NCBI GenBank assembly: GCA_964590005.1
Contig: CAZPVJ010000128.1
Span: 1 to 38,971 of the forward strand
Length of the DNA: 38,971 nt
Origin: CALJFL01 sp964590005
Lineage (GTDB): Bacteria > Pseudomonadota > Gammaproteobacteria > Pseudomonadales > Halieaceae
Reading direction: 5' to 3'
In this document: piece after piece, positions 24,258 through 32,427 of the stretch
How the letters are laid out: the number at the start of each line of letters is the position of its first letter
Position numbering within the stretch: the first letter of the stretch is position 1
Made by a program: the position numbers and the translations under genes
Notes under the pieces: generated by a model
What the model was told of the DNA's origin: nothing
Database searches by the model: none
Seen by the model: only the letters and a program-made list of their open reading frames with translations

Positions 24258-25697
24258 TCAGTAAGCCAAGCTGGCGGTATCGGCGCCCTGGGCCCGGTGC
24301 TCGTCTACGGAGAAGGTCTCCAGGAATTCGAAGAGAGCCTCCCGCTCTCCGTCATCCTCGACCTTGGACGACAGTAGGTACGTGGTGCGCGGTTCGCGGT
24401 CAAGGAACAGCTTGCCGCTGGCCTTGCCGGCTTCCGTTGCTGCTGTCAGCCAGACGATGGTGTCCGCGCCTTCTTCGGGACTGCGAAGAATACGCTTGGT
24501 GAGTTTATGAAAGCCCGGCAGAGCAGATTCCACTCCCGGTGTGTCGGCCCAGCCCGGGTGCATGGCGTTGACCACGATGCCCTCGTCGGCCCATTCTTCC
24601 GCCCACTTCTCAGTCATTACCATCAACGCACGTTTGGCGCGGGCGTAGGCAACACTGCCCGAATAACCTTCGGGCCTTGCAATCAGTTTACGCACTTCAA
24701 GTTTTTGACTGTACATGCCTCCCGAAACAACATTAACCACGCGCGGCGCGTCAGCTTTGAGCAGCAGGGGCTTGAGCCCCAGGGTCAGTCTGTAGGGGCT
24801 CAATAGAAGTAGGGCGAAGCTTTGCTCCAGACCTTCGGAGGTTTCACCCCAGGGGTTGAACAAGGCACCTGCGTTATTGACAAGAACGTCAATAGGTTTG
24901 CCTTTGCGCTTCAGGCGCTGCACTAATCGCTTCACGTCCGCCAGCAGGCTCAGGTCAGCGATCTCGACATGAATACGGTCATTGCCGGATTCTCGGCGCA
25001 AGTCATCAACCAGCGCTTTCGCTTTGGCCTCGTTGCGGATAACCAGGGTTAACTCTGCGCCCATGTCGGCAAGGCGGTAGGCCGTGGCCAGGCCCAGACC
25101 GGCGCTGGCCCCGGTGATGACAACGTGTTTGTCGCCCATGTAGGCGGAGATGGGTTGCCAGTGCTTGCGGCCGCGGGTGTAACCCAGCCGACTGAAGCGC
25201 GCCAGGCCAGGTAAGACCAGCTTATCGGCACGGCGGTTTGCCGCACCGATTTCCGGGGCATCCCATTGGTCCTCCAGGGCATCTTTCATGCCCTGCAGGG
25301 ACTCCTTGCCCATTTTCTTCATGCCGGCTTGCATGACTTTCTCTGCGGCAGTCAGCACGCCCTTAAAAGTGAATGAGGCCCGGTAGTCTATGTGGGTGCC
25401 AGAACTGGTGGGTTCGAAAGTGATGATGTCGTCGACATCAAAAAGACCGCAGGAGCCGTGCAGTTCGATGCGCCGGTCCGGGTCGATTGCCACGACGGTG
25501 TAGCGCAAGGTGACGGATCCAACCGGTAGCTCGCAAGCGACATCAAACTCGGTGCCCACGTCCACCTTGCCCGGTGTGAGCTTGCTGGCGGCAAACGCGG
25601 TAGCGTCCCATTCCTGGGCTGTGCGAAAGTCGGAAATGTAGGCAAAAGCCTCATGTACCGGCCGCTGGACGTCAATTTTCTCGTGCAGAAGAATCAT
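24258..25697 (-). CDS. Fusion of SRPBCC (polyketide-cyclase-like) domain and short-chain dehydrogenase
   Basis: This is a 479-residue two-domain protein. Residues 1-145 form an SRPBCC/polyketide-cyclase-like lipid-binding domain (EKIDVQRPVHEAFAYISDF at the start, ELHGSCGLFDVDDIITFEPT in the middle). After a linker, residues 188-450 form an SDR with TGASAGLG (195-202), NNAG (274-277), a Ser in NVVSGGMYS and catalytic Tyr351-Lys355 (YARAK). The SDR resembles DHRS12/retinol-dehydrogenase-like reductases. The whole reading frame is continuous, with no stop between the domains. It starts at ATG 25697. The SRPBCC domain may deliver a hydrophobic substrate to the reductase; this is inferred. Confidence 0.9.
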   Translation of the reverse strand: MILLHEKIDVQRPVHEAFAYISDFRTAQEWDATAFAASKLTPGKVDVGTEFDVACELPVGSVTLRYTVVAIDPDRRIELHGSCGLFDVDDIITFEPTSSGTHIDYRASFTFKGVLTAAEKVMQAGMKKMGKESLQGMKDALEDQWDAPEIGAANRRADKLVLPGLARFSRLGYTRGRKHWQPISAYMGDKHVVITGASAGLGLATAYRLADMGAELTLVIRNEAKAKALVDDLRRESGNDRIHVEIADLSLLADVKRLVQRLKRKGKPIDVLVNNAGALFNPWGETSEGLEQSFALLLLSPYRLTLGLKPLLLKADAPRVVNVVSGGMYSQKLEVRKLIARPEGYSGSVAYARAKRALMVMTEKWAEEWADEGIVVNAMHPGWADTPGVESALPGFHKLTKRILRSPEEGADTIVWLTAATEAGKASGKLFLDREPRTTYLLSSKVEDDGEREALFEFLETFSVDEHRAQGADTASLAY

Positions 25698-25836
25698 GTT
25701 CCCTCATCAAAAAGTCAGAAGATATGGCTTTTATACGGGGTTCTTATAGGCTTAGTTCACAAGTGGCTAACTGGCAAGTGGCATTATTGGGCGCAGGGTA
25801 GTCTTGAGCTGTGCTCCAAAAGGGCTACATAGGTAT

Positions 25837-25874
25837 TTGACAAATAAGGAATTTACTAGCATTTTGACTATAAT
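25837..25874 (+). promoter_or_regulatory. Candidate promoter region of the sortase operon
   Basis: In the AT-rich half of the 271-bp gap upstream of the sortase, a perfect -35 box TTGACA (25837-25842) and a perfect -10 box TATAAT (25869-25874) occur but are 26 bp apart, too far to form one standard promoter. TATAAT is the more likely active box, with a poor -35 about 16-17 bp upstream; TTGACA may belong to another promoter or an activator-dependent arrangement. Confidence 0.4.
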
Positions 25875-25968
25875 TAATTAGAATGTAGGCCGTTACGAGT
25901 TGCCCGTCGTCTGAAAAACGTGGATGTGACACGGCGCGGTAAACGCATCAGGGGAAGAAAACATACGC

Positions 25969-26658
25969 ATGCCCGGTAAAATCGGCGGTTTCATAATGAA
26001 AGCGGGAGAGTGGCTGAGCTACGCAGCGGGCGCTGTGCTGACCGGGTTTTTCCTGGTGCAATTGGCCCAGGGCGAAGTTGAGCGACGTGCTGATATCGCC
26101 GAGTTCGAACAGCTCGCCTCCGTGGATTTTTCTGACCCAGACGCCGCTAAAACAGTAACAACACTGTCCGATGATACCGGTAGGCCTGATATGTCGTTGT
26201 GGGCACCTGGCCGAATAGCTGATTACGAAGCCAGTTTGCAAGCTGAATTGCCCCCGGTGCTCGGAATTCTTGAAGTGCCCTCTGTCGGCCTCAAAGTGCC
26301 GGTGTATTCGACTGATACCGAGCTCACCATGGATCGTGGTGCCGGTGTTATAGATGGCATGGCTTATCCCCACGAACCCGGCAATATTGGTATAGCAGGA
26401 CATCGCGATGGGTATTTTCGGGTCTTAAAAGATGTTGAAGTTGGTGATAGGCTTGCGCTTCAAACGTTGGAAGGCCCAAAAGATTTCACAATAGATTCAG
26501 TGCAGGTGGTGGAAATTTCAGATACTCACCTGTTGCAGGATACGGATGACCAGACCGTAACCCTGGTCACGTGTTACCCGTTTTACTTTGTCGGGCATGC
26601 GCCGCAGCGATATATCGTAACGGCATCACTCGACACAACTAATGTCATTCAACAATAA
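25969..26658 (+). CDS. Class D sortase (Gram-negative)
   Basis: This 229-residue sortase is a membrane transpeptidase that cuts a C-terminal sorting signal and joins the protein to an acceptor amine. A single N-terminal membrane segment lies near residues 15-34 (WLSYAAGAVLTGFFLV). The sortase core starts about 96 (VLGILEVPSVGLKVPVY), with catalytic H145 (AGHRDGYFR), C202 (TLVTCYPFYFVG) and R214 (PQRYIV). The CYPFYFVG-x-AP-x-R signature is that of class D sortases, not the marine GN class. Start ATG 25969; ATG 25996 is also possible. Twelve bases separate it from the next gene, which encodes a protein with a sorting signal, so this is a dedicated enzyme/substrate pair. The acceptor in a Gram-negative envelope is unknown. 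Confidence 0.93.
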   Translation: MPGKIGGFIMKAGEWLSYAAGAVLTGFFLVQLAQGEVERRADIAEFEQLASVDFSDPDAAKTVTTLSDDTGRPDMSLWAPGRIADYEASLQAELPPVLGILEVPSVGLKVPVYSTDTELTMDRGAGVIDGMAYPHEPGNIGIAGHRDGYFRVLKDVEVGDRLALQTLEGPKDFTIDSVQVVEISDTHLLQDTDDQTVTLVTCYPFYFVGHAPQRYIVTASLDTTNVIQQ

Positions 26659-26670
26659 GGAGGAATTGGC

Positions 26671-27252
26671 ATGCAAAAGAAGCTCGTAGTAGCAATGGGA
26701 ATGGCGCTCGCCCTGTCAGCAGGACAGGTAGCGGCCCAGGAAAATGAAAGTACGGCTGATATGGTTAAAGAGGCCCCTACTTGTGCTGACCTGAACTGGT
26801 CTGCAGAAGTACTGGCAGCTAACCCCGATATCGGCATTTCTTGTCAGGCAGTGTACGAAAAGAACGGTGCTATGTTCGCGAAGGTTTCAATTGAAGTGAT
26901 TCGTGTTCGTGGCAACCGCATGACTTTCCGTCCTCTGCACACCGATGGCACCAAGGGAGACAGCCGTAGCATTCAGCTGGACAGCTCCTGGCGCGCCGAG
27001 ATCGGTGGTCGTTCATACCGCGCAAGCGATCTGATGCGTGGCCAGCAGCTTAACGTCTACATCCCAGAAGATCGTTTCGCACTGGCTGTTGAAGATGCTG
27101 ACGGTCCGGACGAAGCCGATATGGTAGCGATTGAGGACGAAGTGGTTGAAATGCCAACTACTGCCAGCCCTCTGTTCCTGATCGGTCTTGCCGGCGGTGC
27201 CTTCCTGGCACTGGGTGGTCTGCTGAGCAGCGTACGTCGTCGCCTGGCGTAA
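26671..27252 (+). CDS. Exported protein with C-terminal sorting signal, sortase substrate
   Basis: This 193-residue protein has a signal peptide (MQKKLVVAMGMALALSAGQV, cut near AAQ), a mature domain of unknown family with two cysteines (C38, C58) that could form a disulfide, an acidic stretch (VEDADGPDEADMVAIEDEV) and a C-terminal sorting signal. The signal consists of MPTTASP at 161-167, a hydrophobic helix at 168-186 (LFLIGLAGGAFLALGG) and the basic stop RRR at 189-191. ATG 26671 follows AAGGAGGA with ideal spacing. Arginine codons are almost all CGT/CGC and leucine CTG, suggesting strong expression, unlike the sortase gene. A strong terminator follows. No function is known for the mature part. 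Confidence 0.88.
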   Translation: MQKKLVVAMGMALALSAGQVAAQENESTADMVKEAPTCADLNWSAEVLAANPDIGISCQAVYEKNGAMFAKVSIEVIRVRGNRMTFRPLHTDGTKGDSRSIQLDSSWRAEIGGRSYRASDLMRGQQLNVYIPEDRFALAVEDADGPDEADMVAIEDEVVEMPTTASPLFLIGLAGGAFLALGGLLSSVRRRLA

Positions 27253-27270
27253 AGCCTGACCCAAAGAATA

Positions 27271-27293
27271 AAGGGGCTTCGGCCCCTTTTTTT
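27271..27293 (+). terminator. Rho-independent terminator of the sortase operon
   Basis: AAGGGGC (27271-27277), the tetraloop TTCG, GCCCCTT (27282-27288) and a seven-T run ending at 27293 form a textbook terminator 18 bp past the sortase substrate gene. There is no T-run in the opposite direction. Confidence 0.95.
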
Positions 27294-27317
27294 ATGCCTG
27301 CAATACAGCGGAGGGGG

Positions 27318-27653
27318 TTAGTCTTCGACCCAGACCTGGCGCAACGGCTCGCCGAAGTCGTCATAAATGACTTTGCGCCGTGGCTGCGGTAGTCGACTTC
27401 GTTTACGTTTGGGGGTTCTTTTGAGGAGAGCCTTGCGCCTTTCCTCGATAGCTGCCACGACTTCGGGTACTAATGTGCGTTCGGCTCGCGGTTCGATAAA
27501 CAAACGTTTGCTGAGGAACACTGGCGGCTCCGAGGCGTCTTTGCCGCTCTTACCGCGTGGAATACTTTCAACGTTGCCGCCACCGGACAAAAAGCGCTCT
27601 GTCTCGCGCTCGAGGTCGGCGCGAAGGTCAGCTTTTGAGACGGGCTTCTTCAT
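27318..27653 (-). CDS. Small conserved hypothetical protein
   Basis: This 111-residue basic protein begins MKKPVSKADLRADLERETER, continues FLSGGGNVESIPRGKSG, has a middle PPVFLSKRLFIEPRAERT segment and a Lys/Arg-rich part (RRKALLKRTPKRKRSR), and ends YDDFGEPLRQVWVED. The helix followed by GGGNVESIP recalls the short helix-plus-GGKIxEI segment of small RNA-polymerase-binding proteins such as SutA, but that likeness is slight. I prefer ATG 27653; a GTG at 27674 would add seven residues (MARRLTP). No ribosome site is convincing for either. It converges on the sortase operon terminator. Confidence 0.72.
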   Translation of the reverse strand: MKKPVSKADLRADLERETERFLSGGGNVESIPRGKSGKDASEPPVFLSKRLFIEPRAERTLVPEVVAAIEERRKALLKRTPKRKRSRLPQPRRKVIYDDFGEPLRQVWVED

Positions 27654-27715
27654 GGGTGTCAGGCGGCGAGCCACGGTCAGAGTAAGCGAACTAGTATAGC
27701 GGGCTACAGGTGAAT

Positions 27716-28675
27716 TTACAGAGCTTTGGTTTTTACCATACCCTGGCGTAATTCAGCGCCGGGCCCTTCGTCCTGCAGGGTAATCTGGCCCTCTTCAATC
27801 TGAATCCCCAGACTGGCATAGAGGGTTTCGAAATCCGGGACGGCGAGTGACGCCCGGGCCTGCTGAAAAAGCGGTTCAAACAGGACTACGCGATTCTCGT
27901 GGTCCAGGCGCTGGGCTATTGCCAACGCCGACAGGCTCTCATTGGCGCAACACCGGTTGAGTGCCGCCAATGCCTGGTCCAGGCCGACGCGCCCGCCGGA
28001 CTGTTGACGCAGTTGGACGTCAGCAGCCAGAAAGTACCAGGCGCCACTCCAATACACGCGCATGAAGGCGCCGTTGCCCGGCATTTCGTCGCTGACCCGG
28101 ACCAGCGGTCTACCGTCGAACTCGGACTGTTGACGTCCACGCATAAAACCATCGAGTAGTTTTTGCCACATCTGCTCCTCGCTTAACACACCTGCGCGAA
28201 CCTGCAGAATATTCTGGTAATAGCTGGCCAAGCCCTCGCTGAACCAGGCTTCACCGTTGCCTTTATAGGGGATCAACAGGTGCGAGAGCTCGTGGTAGCT
28301 GGTCCAGTTGTTCTGTAAAGCCTCTGCACTGGCGCTGGGAAGAACGTAAAAGGTGACCGTGTCCACCGGGCCGCGATTAACCTGGCCCCAGGGTATGGGG
28401 TCGGAGGTGCTGCCGGAGGCGGGCTCCACCACCATGCGCCAGCGATCACGGGGCCAGCGACCGAAGACCTGCAAAAGCGCGTTGGAGATATGGGTAGCCC
28501 AGTCGGTTAAATCCTGGTGGCTATCGGGATTGAAGCCCTCACCGATGTTCAGTTGCAGGGTCTGATCCCCGTGAGTTAGGAGCACAGGCTCCCTGTCGCT
28601 GGCCGCACGCACTGTGACGGAGAAGCTCAAAAAAAGCAGCAGCGCCAGGCATGGCTTTACGACGAACACGGACAC
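27716..28675 (-). CDS. Exported HExxH metallopeptidase-like protein
   Basis: This 319-residue protein has a signal peptide (VFVVKPCLALLLFLSFSVTV, then RAAS). The zinc-peptidase motif HELSH lies at 128-132, with a probable third ligand E147 in EAWFSEGLASYYQ, the arrangement of gluzincins such as the M61/M1-like families. The rest (LEIQ-rich C-terminus) is not recognised. The GTG at 28675 directly follows the upstream metallo-beta-lactamase-fold gene's TGA with no gap, so the two are cotranslated. A periplasmic peptidase is inferred; its substrate is unknown. Confidence 0.83.
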   Translation of the reverse strand: MSVFVVKPCLALLLFLSFSVTVRAASDREPVLLTHGDQTLQLNIGEGFNPDSHQDLTDWATHISNALLQVFGRWPRDRWRMVVEPASGSTSDPIPWGQVNRGPVDTVTFYVLPSASAEALQNNWTSYHELSHLLIPYKGNGEAWFSEGLASYYQNILQVRAGVLSEEQMWQKLLDGFMRGRQQSEFDGRPLVRVSDEMPGNGAFMRVYWSGAWYFLAADVQLRQQSGGRVGLDQALAALNRCCANESLSALAIAQRLDHENRVVLFEPLFQQARASLAVPDFETLYASLGIQIEEGQITLQDEGPGAELRQGMVKTKAL

Positions 28676-29641
28676 TCAGGGCTTGCTATCGTCTGCACGA
28701 AAGCCCGCTATCTCCGCCATCCGGGCGAATAACTCGAGGACGTCGGTGGCATTATCCCCGCCCGCAAATTCACGGTACAGTGAGTCGACATTAACAGCGA
28801 TTCTTTCCGGGTCGGACCACGCAGCGAAGTCCGACAGGTCTATGTCGTGGGCTGCATCCTGCGCGCTCATGCCACTCTCATAACGTAAGCGTGACTCTTT
28901 TTTCACATATTCCAGGTAATGCCTGACCCGTCCCACTCCCTGACGGTCTGTTAAGGGGCCGTGTCCGGGGACGATATGATCGACATCCATTGCTTCGATG
29001 TGCCGACAGGCATCGATCCAATTGTCCACGGGCCCCTGCCACATAACGGGCGTGCCCTCTATAAACAGGATGTCCCCGGTGAATACCGTTCGATCACTCG
29101 GTGAGTGCACCAGTACATCACCACGGGTATGGGCAGGTCCCACGTTAATCAGGTGAATGGGTTTGTCACCTACCTTCAAATCCAGGGTGTCCTCGAATGT
29201 TCGGGTGGGAGGGGAGTGGTGGATGTTCGAAAAATTGAATTGTCCAAAGCAGTGCAGAAAGTACTGTCCGACGGCACCCATGTCGCCGGCAGCCTCGGTC
29301 AAGGCCTGCATGGTTTCCGGTGTCAGTTCAGCCATCTCCTGTGCCGCAGCGCTGGACGCAATAATTTCCGCGCCGGTCACCAGCTCATTGCCATGGCAGT
29401 GATCGCCATTGGCGTGGCTGTTGACCAGGGTGCCGATGTCTCGTGCGCCGGGTTCGACGTGTCGCATGGCGCTGAGCATGTCCGCGGTCAGGTCCAGGTC
29501 GAAAAGGGTGTCAACCAGCAGTGACTCTTCGCCGTCGACAATCAGGCCGGCATTGCTCCAGCCCCAGCCGCCCTCGTGGGCCAGCCAGGCATAGGCGCCA
29601 TGGGTGAGTTGGCGCAGGCCAGGGTCGGGGTTTTTATACAC
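28676..29641 (-). CDS. MBL-fold metallohydrolase
   Basis: This 321-residue metallo-beta-lactamase-fold protein carries the metal-binding segment NSHANGDHCHGN, in which the family's HxHxDH reads H-A-N-G-D-H, with the second His replaced by Asn. GPAHTRGDV, FTGDILF and VPGHGPLT complete the site, so one metal site may be altered. It lacks a signal peptide, so it is cytosolic. The start is GTG 29641 after GGAGG with a 7-nt spacer; a nearby ATG is out of frame. It is first of a two-gene unit with the exported peptidase and divergent from the esterase. The substrate is unknown (hydrolysis of thioester, lactone or similar bonds). Confidence 0.9.
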   Translation of the reverse strand: MYKNPDPGLRQLTHGAYAWLAHEGGWGWSNAGLIVDGEESLLVDTLFDLDLTADMLSAMRHVEPGARDIGTLVNSHANGDHCHGNELVTGAEIIASSAAAQEMAELTPETMQALTEAAGDMGAVGQYFLHCFGQFNFSNIHHSPPTRTFEDTLDLKVGDKPIHLINVGPAHTRGDVLVHSPSDRTVFTGDILFIEGTPVMWQGPVDNWIDACRHIEAMDVDHIVPGHGPLTDRQGVGRVRHYLEYVKKESRLRYESGMSAQDAAHDIDLSDFAAWSDPERIAVNVDSLYREFAGGDNATDVLELFARMAEIAGFRADDSKP

Positions 29642-29765
29642 GCGGCATCCTCCCTCCAGATACTGCTCAATAGTAGCGATATTTCCCCTCGGTGACAGCT
29701 TTTCGGATTTTGTCTATGGCCCGTAGTCTGGTTTAATGCTCCCCTGTTTTTGAGTGGAGTTATTC

Positions 29766-30839
29766 ATGGTCTGGTTCGTAATCCTGGCACTGCTGTTTTT
29801 GTTGGTAAGCGTGGTGATTCTGCGCGGTGAAAACCTGGTGCACCTTGACTCCAACGTTCCCCCTATCCCCCAGCGTGCGCCAAGCGACCAACACCACGAG
29901 GTCGTGACCTCGATGCAGGAATTTACCGCCACCAGCAGTGGCGTAAAAGGTCGGGCCAGGTTGCGCACGATTCGTGAGCACATGGACGCAATGCACGACG
30001 GTAAGACGTTTGCCAGTACCTTCACGCCCGTTGATGAGCGGGGTTTGCGTGGGGAGTGGGTTATCGCGCCTGGCGCTGATAAGCGGCGCAGAGTGCTGTA
30101 CCTCCACGGTGGCGCTTTCATGATGGGAAGCCCCCGAAGCCATCGCTCTATTACCAATAGACTGTCAGAGCTCGCTAACGCCGCGGTCTTTGCGCTGGAT
30201 TATCGTCTGATGCCGGAGCACAGTCGGCTGGAGGGTATCGCGGACTGCCAGAGCGCCTATCGCTGGATACTCGAGAATGGTCCCGAAGGACCGGAAGCCC
30301 TGGAATACCTGATAGTGTCGGGCGATTCCGCAGGCGGAAACCTGACCCTGATGACAGTGGCCTGGGCGCGAGATGAAGGACTGCGGCAGGCTGACGCTGC
30401 CGTGGCCTTTTCGCCTTCGACCGATGTGACGATGACCGCCCCCAGTCTCAGGGCCAACATCGACAGTGACCCGATGTTGGGGCCGGCGTTCGGTAAGCTG
30501 ACCCGTATCCCAACTATTCTATGGTGGTGGATCACCCTGTTTTCTTCGCGGATGCTGCCAAGGGATCCGCGTAATTCGCCATTGCGCGGCGACCTTTCGA
30601 ACCTGCCCCCCACACTGGTGCAGGTCAGCGAAGCGGAAATGTTGTACGACGATGGTCGTCGCTATGTCGAAAAAGCCAGGGCCTCGGGCTCCCCGGCGGA
30701 GCTGCAGTCATGGCCTCACATGGTGCATGTCTGGCAAATTTTCACCCCGGACCTGCCAGAGGCTGAGGAGGCCTTTGGTCGTATAGGGGAGTTCCTGGCC
30801 AGCCATTCAAAAGGTGTTGGGGAGGATCTGGCTGCGTGA
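29766..30839 (+). CDS. Alpha/beta hydrolase (hormone-sensitive-lipase/esterase family)
   Basis: This 357-residue esterase belongs to the HSL family. An N-terminal membrane segment (residues 2-19, VWFVILALLFLLVSVVIL) anchors it. The oxyanion motif is HGGAF (114-118) and the nucleophile is S188 in GDSAGG; a C-terminal Asp-His pair is consistent with ALDYRLMPEH, VSEAEMLYDD and SWPHMVHVW. ATG 29766 follows GTGGAG with a good spacer; the in-frame GTG 29754 is part of that ribosome site. GTGA overlap with the following acyltransferase gene suggests joint production. Role: ester or lipid hydrolysis at the membrane. Confidence 0.9.
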   Translation: MVWFVILALLFLLVSVVILRGENLVHLDSNVPPIPQRAPSDQHHEVVTSMQEFTATSSGVKGRARLRTIREHMDAMHDGKTFASTFTPVDERGLRGEWVIAPGADKRRRVLYLHGGAFMMGSPRSHRSITNRLSELANAAVFALDYRLMPEHSRLEGIADCQSAYRWILENGPEGPEALEYLIVSGDSAGGNLTLMTVAWARDEGLRQADAAVAFSPSTDVTMTAPSLRANIDSDPMLGPAFGKLTRIPTILWWWITLFSSRMLPRDPRNSPLRGDLSNLPPTLVQVSEAEMLYDDGRRYVEKARASGSPAELQSWPHMVHVWQIFTPDLPEAEEAFGRIGEFLASHSKGVGEDLAA

Positions 30840-31588
30840 ATGCGCTGCGTTCATTGCTGGTTTTCCTGTGGATCGTGGTAACGGTAATCCCGGTGGGCCT
30901 GGCGCTGGTTATCTCGTCGCTGTTTCTGGACGAGAGGAAACTCTGGTGGTGGTTTGCTGCGCCGTGGCTGCGTGGCGCCATTGGTTGTGCCCGTATTGTC
31001 GGTAGGGTCGACTACCGTCTTCACGGTGAGGAAAATCTGCCCGGCAAAGAGGATATGCGTCGGGTGATTCTTTGCCCCAAACATCAGTCAACCTGGGAAA
31101 CGTTTTACTTCCCCAGCATGTCACCGCACGCATTGGCCTATGTTTTCAAGCAAGAGCTCCTCAGGATACCTGTATTTGGTTGGGCTATGGGCAGGCTCAA
31201 CATGATCCATATCGACCGCAGCAAACGCAAAGACGCCTGGAACAAGGTGGCGGAACAGGGGGTCATCCTGATGGACAGCGGAAAATGGGTGATCATGTTT
31301 CCGGAGGGAACTCGCACCGAACGCGGTACCAAGGGGGATTACAAGACCGGCGCTACCCGTTTGGCGGTTGCAACCAATGCCTACGTCATACCGATCGCGG
31401 TGACCTCCGGGCGCTGCTGGCCCCGGCGGTCATTCTGGATGATTCCCGGGGTAATTGATGTGTCGATCGGGGAGCCGATTTATGCGGAGGGCCGCCAGCC
31501 GGAGGAATTGATGGATGAGATTGAGCGTTGGATCGAAGCGGAAATGCACCGCCTGGATCCGGCGGCCTATAAAACGGCAGTTGCCTGA
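30836..31588 (+). CDS. plsC: PlsC-type 1-acylglycerol-3-phosphate acyltransferase
   Basis: This 250-residue membrane acyltransferase transfers acyl chains to lysophosphatidic acid or a similar acceptor in phospholipid synthesis. An N-terminal membrane helix spans residues 5-28 (RSLLVFLWIVVTVIPVGLAL). Motif I is HQSTWE (83-88), with Glu instead of the usual Asp in HX4D, a known variant. LNMIHIDRSKR and FPEGTRTERG (155-164) are motifs II and III. The start is GTG 30836, inside GTGA overlapping the esterase stop. A strong hairpin follows the gene at 31609-31646. Confidence 0.93.
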   Translation: MNALRSLLVFLWIVVTVIPVGLALVISSLFLDERKLWWWFAAPWLRGAIGCARIVGRVDYRLHGEENLPGKEDMRRVILCPKHQSTWETFYFPSMSPHALAYVFKQELLRIPVFGWAMGRLNMIHIDRSKRKDAWNKVAEQGVILMDSGKWVIMFPEGTRTERGTKGDYKTGATRLAVATNAYVIPIAVTSGRCWPRRSFWMIPGVIDVSIGEPIYAEGRQPEELMDEIERWIEAEMHRLDPAAYKTAVA

Positions 31589-31608
31589 GGATGCCTGCTG
31601 CCACCTGA

Positions 31609-31646
31609 ACCCCGCAGTCAGGGCTGACCTGACGCCGGGGTGTTTT
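31609..31646 (+). terminator. Two-tier hairpin with T-run after plsC
   Basis: ACCCCG (31609-31614) pairs with CGGGGT (31636-31641), and inside, across 3-nt internal loops, TCAGG (31618-31622) pairs with CCTGA (31628-31632) around a 5-nt loop. GTTTT (31642-31646) follows. This is a plausible intrinsic terminator or attenuator separating the esterase-plsC pair from the dienelactone hydrolase gene, whose start is only 27 bp further on, so some readthrough may be needed. Confidence 0.55.
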
Positions 31647-31672
31647 GGATACCAACACGGGAGAGCACGACC

Positions 31673-32389
31673 ATGACGATACAGACACGGACAATTAGCT
31701 ATAACCACAATGGTGTGGAACTGGAAGGCCTGCTTGCCTGGGACGATGCCAAAGACGGTGCCCGGCCCGCGGTGGCAATCTCTCACGCGTGGGGAGGACG
31801 CAGCCCCTTTGAGGAAGATAGGGCGGTAGCGGTCGCTGAGCTCGGTTATGTCGGCTTCGCCCTGGACCTTTACGGCAAGGGCGTTCTGGGCTCTGGCCCG
31901 GAGGAAAATACTGCGCTTATGACCCCGTTACTGGCCGACCGGGCGCTGCTGCAAGAGCGGATCAACCTGGCCGTCAGTGTGCTGCGTGAACAGGACGAGG
32001 TCGATAGTGATCGAGTGGCGGCGATGGGTTACTGTTTCGGTGGCTTATGTGTGTTGGACCTGGCGCGTTCTGGTAGCGATGTGCTCGGTGTCGCCAGTTT
32101 CCACGGGCTATTCGCGCCTCCGGAAGACGTACCTAACCAGCCCATCACGGCGAGTGTACTGTGCCTGCATGGATACGATGACCCGATGGTTGAGCCCCAG
32201 GCAGTGATTGACCTCGCGACTGAGATGACGGCCGCTGGCGCCGACTGGCAGATCCACGCCTATGGTAATACCCAGCATGCCTTCACCAACCCCGAGGCTA
32301 ACGATCCAGACATGGGCACGATATACGATGCCAGGGCAGAGCGTCGTTCCTGGCAGGCGCTCAAGGATTTTCTGGCCGAACTTTTCTAG
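31673..32389 (+). CDS. Dienelactone hydrolase family protein
   Basis: This 238-residue alpha/beta hydrolase is of the dienelactone hydrolase family, which opens lactones in aromatic catabolism or acts on related esters. The catalytic triad is C121 in GYCFGG, Asp in HGYDDPMV (169/170) and H202 in QHAF. The N-terminal part contains SHAWGGRSPFEEDRA. ATG 31673 follows GGGAGAG; a longer frame from 31640 lies in the terminator-like region and is not conserved. It precedes the zinc-independent reductase gene by 38 bp. The substrate is not identifiable. Confidence 0.92.
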   Translation: MTIQTRTISYNHNGVELEGLLAWDDAKDGARPAVAISHAWGGRSPFEEDRAVAVAELGYVGFALDLYGKGVLGSGPEENTALMTPLLADRALLQERINLAVSVLREQDEVDSDRVAAMGYCFGGLCVLDLARSGSDVLGVASFHGLFAPPEDVPNQPITASVLCLHGYDDPMVEPQAVIDLATEMTAAGADWQIHAYGNTQHAFTNPEANDPDMGTIYDARAERRSWQALKDFLAELF

Positions 32390-32427
32390 AAGGCTGACCC
32401 ACTGACTGACCCTGGAGACAAGATAAC

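Noticed and set aside
25837..25874. TTGACA and TATAAT as a single consensus promoter
   Set aside because: The 26-bp spacing is far outside the functional range, so they are reported only as a candidate promoter region.
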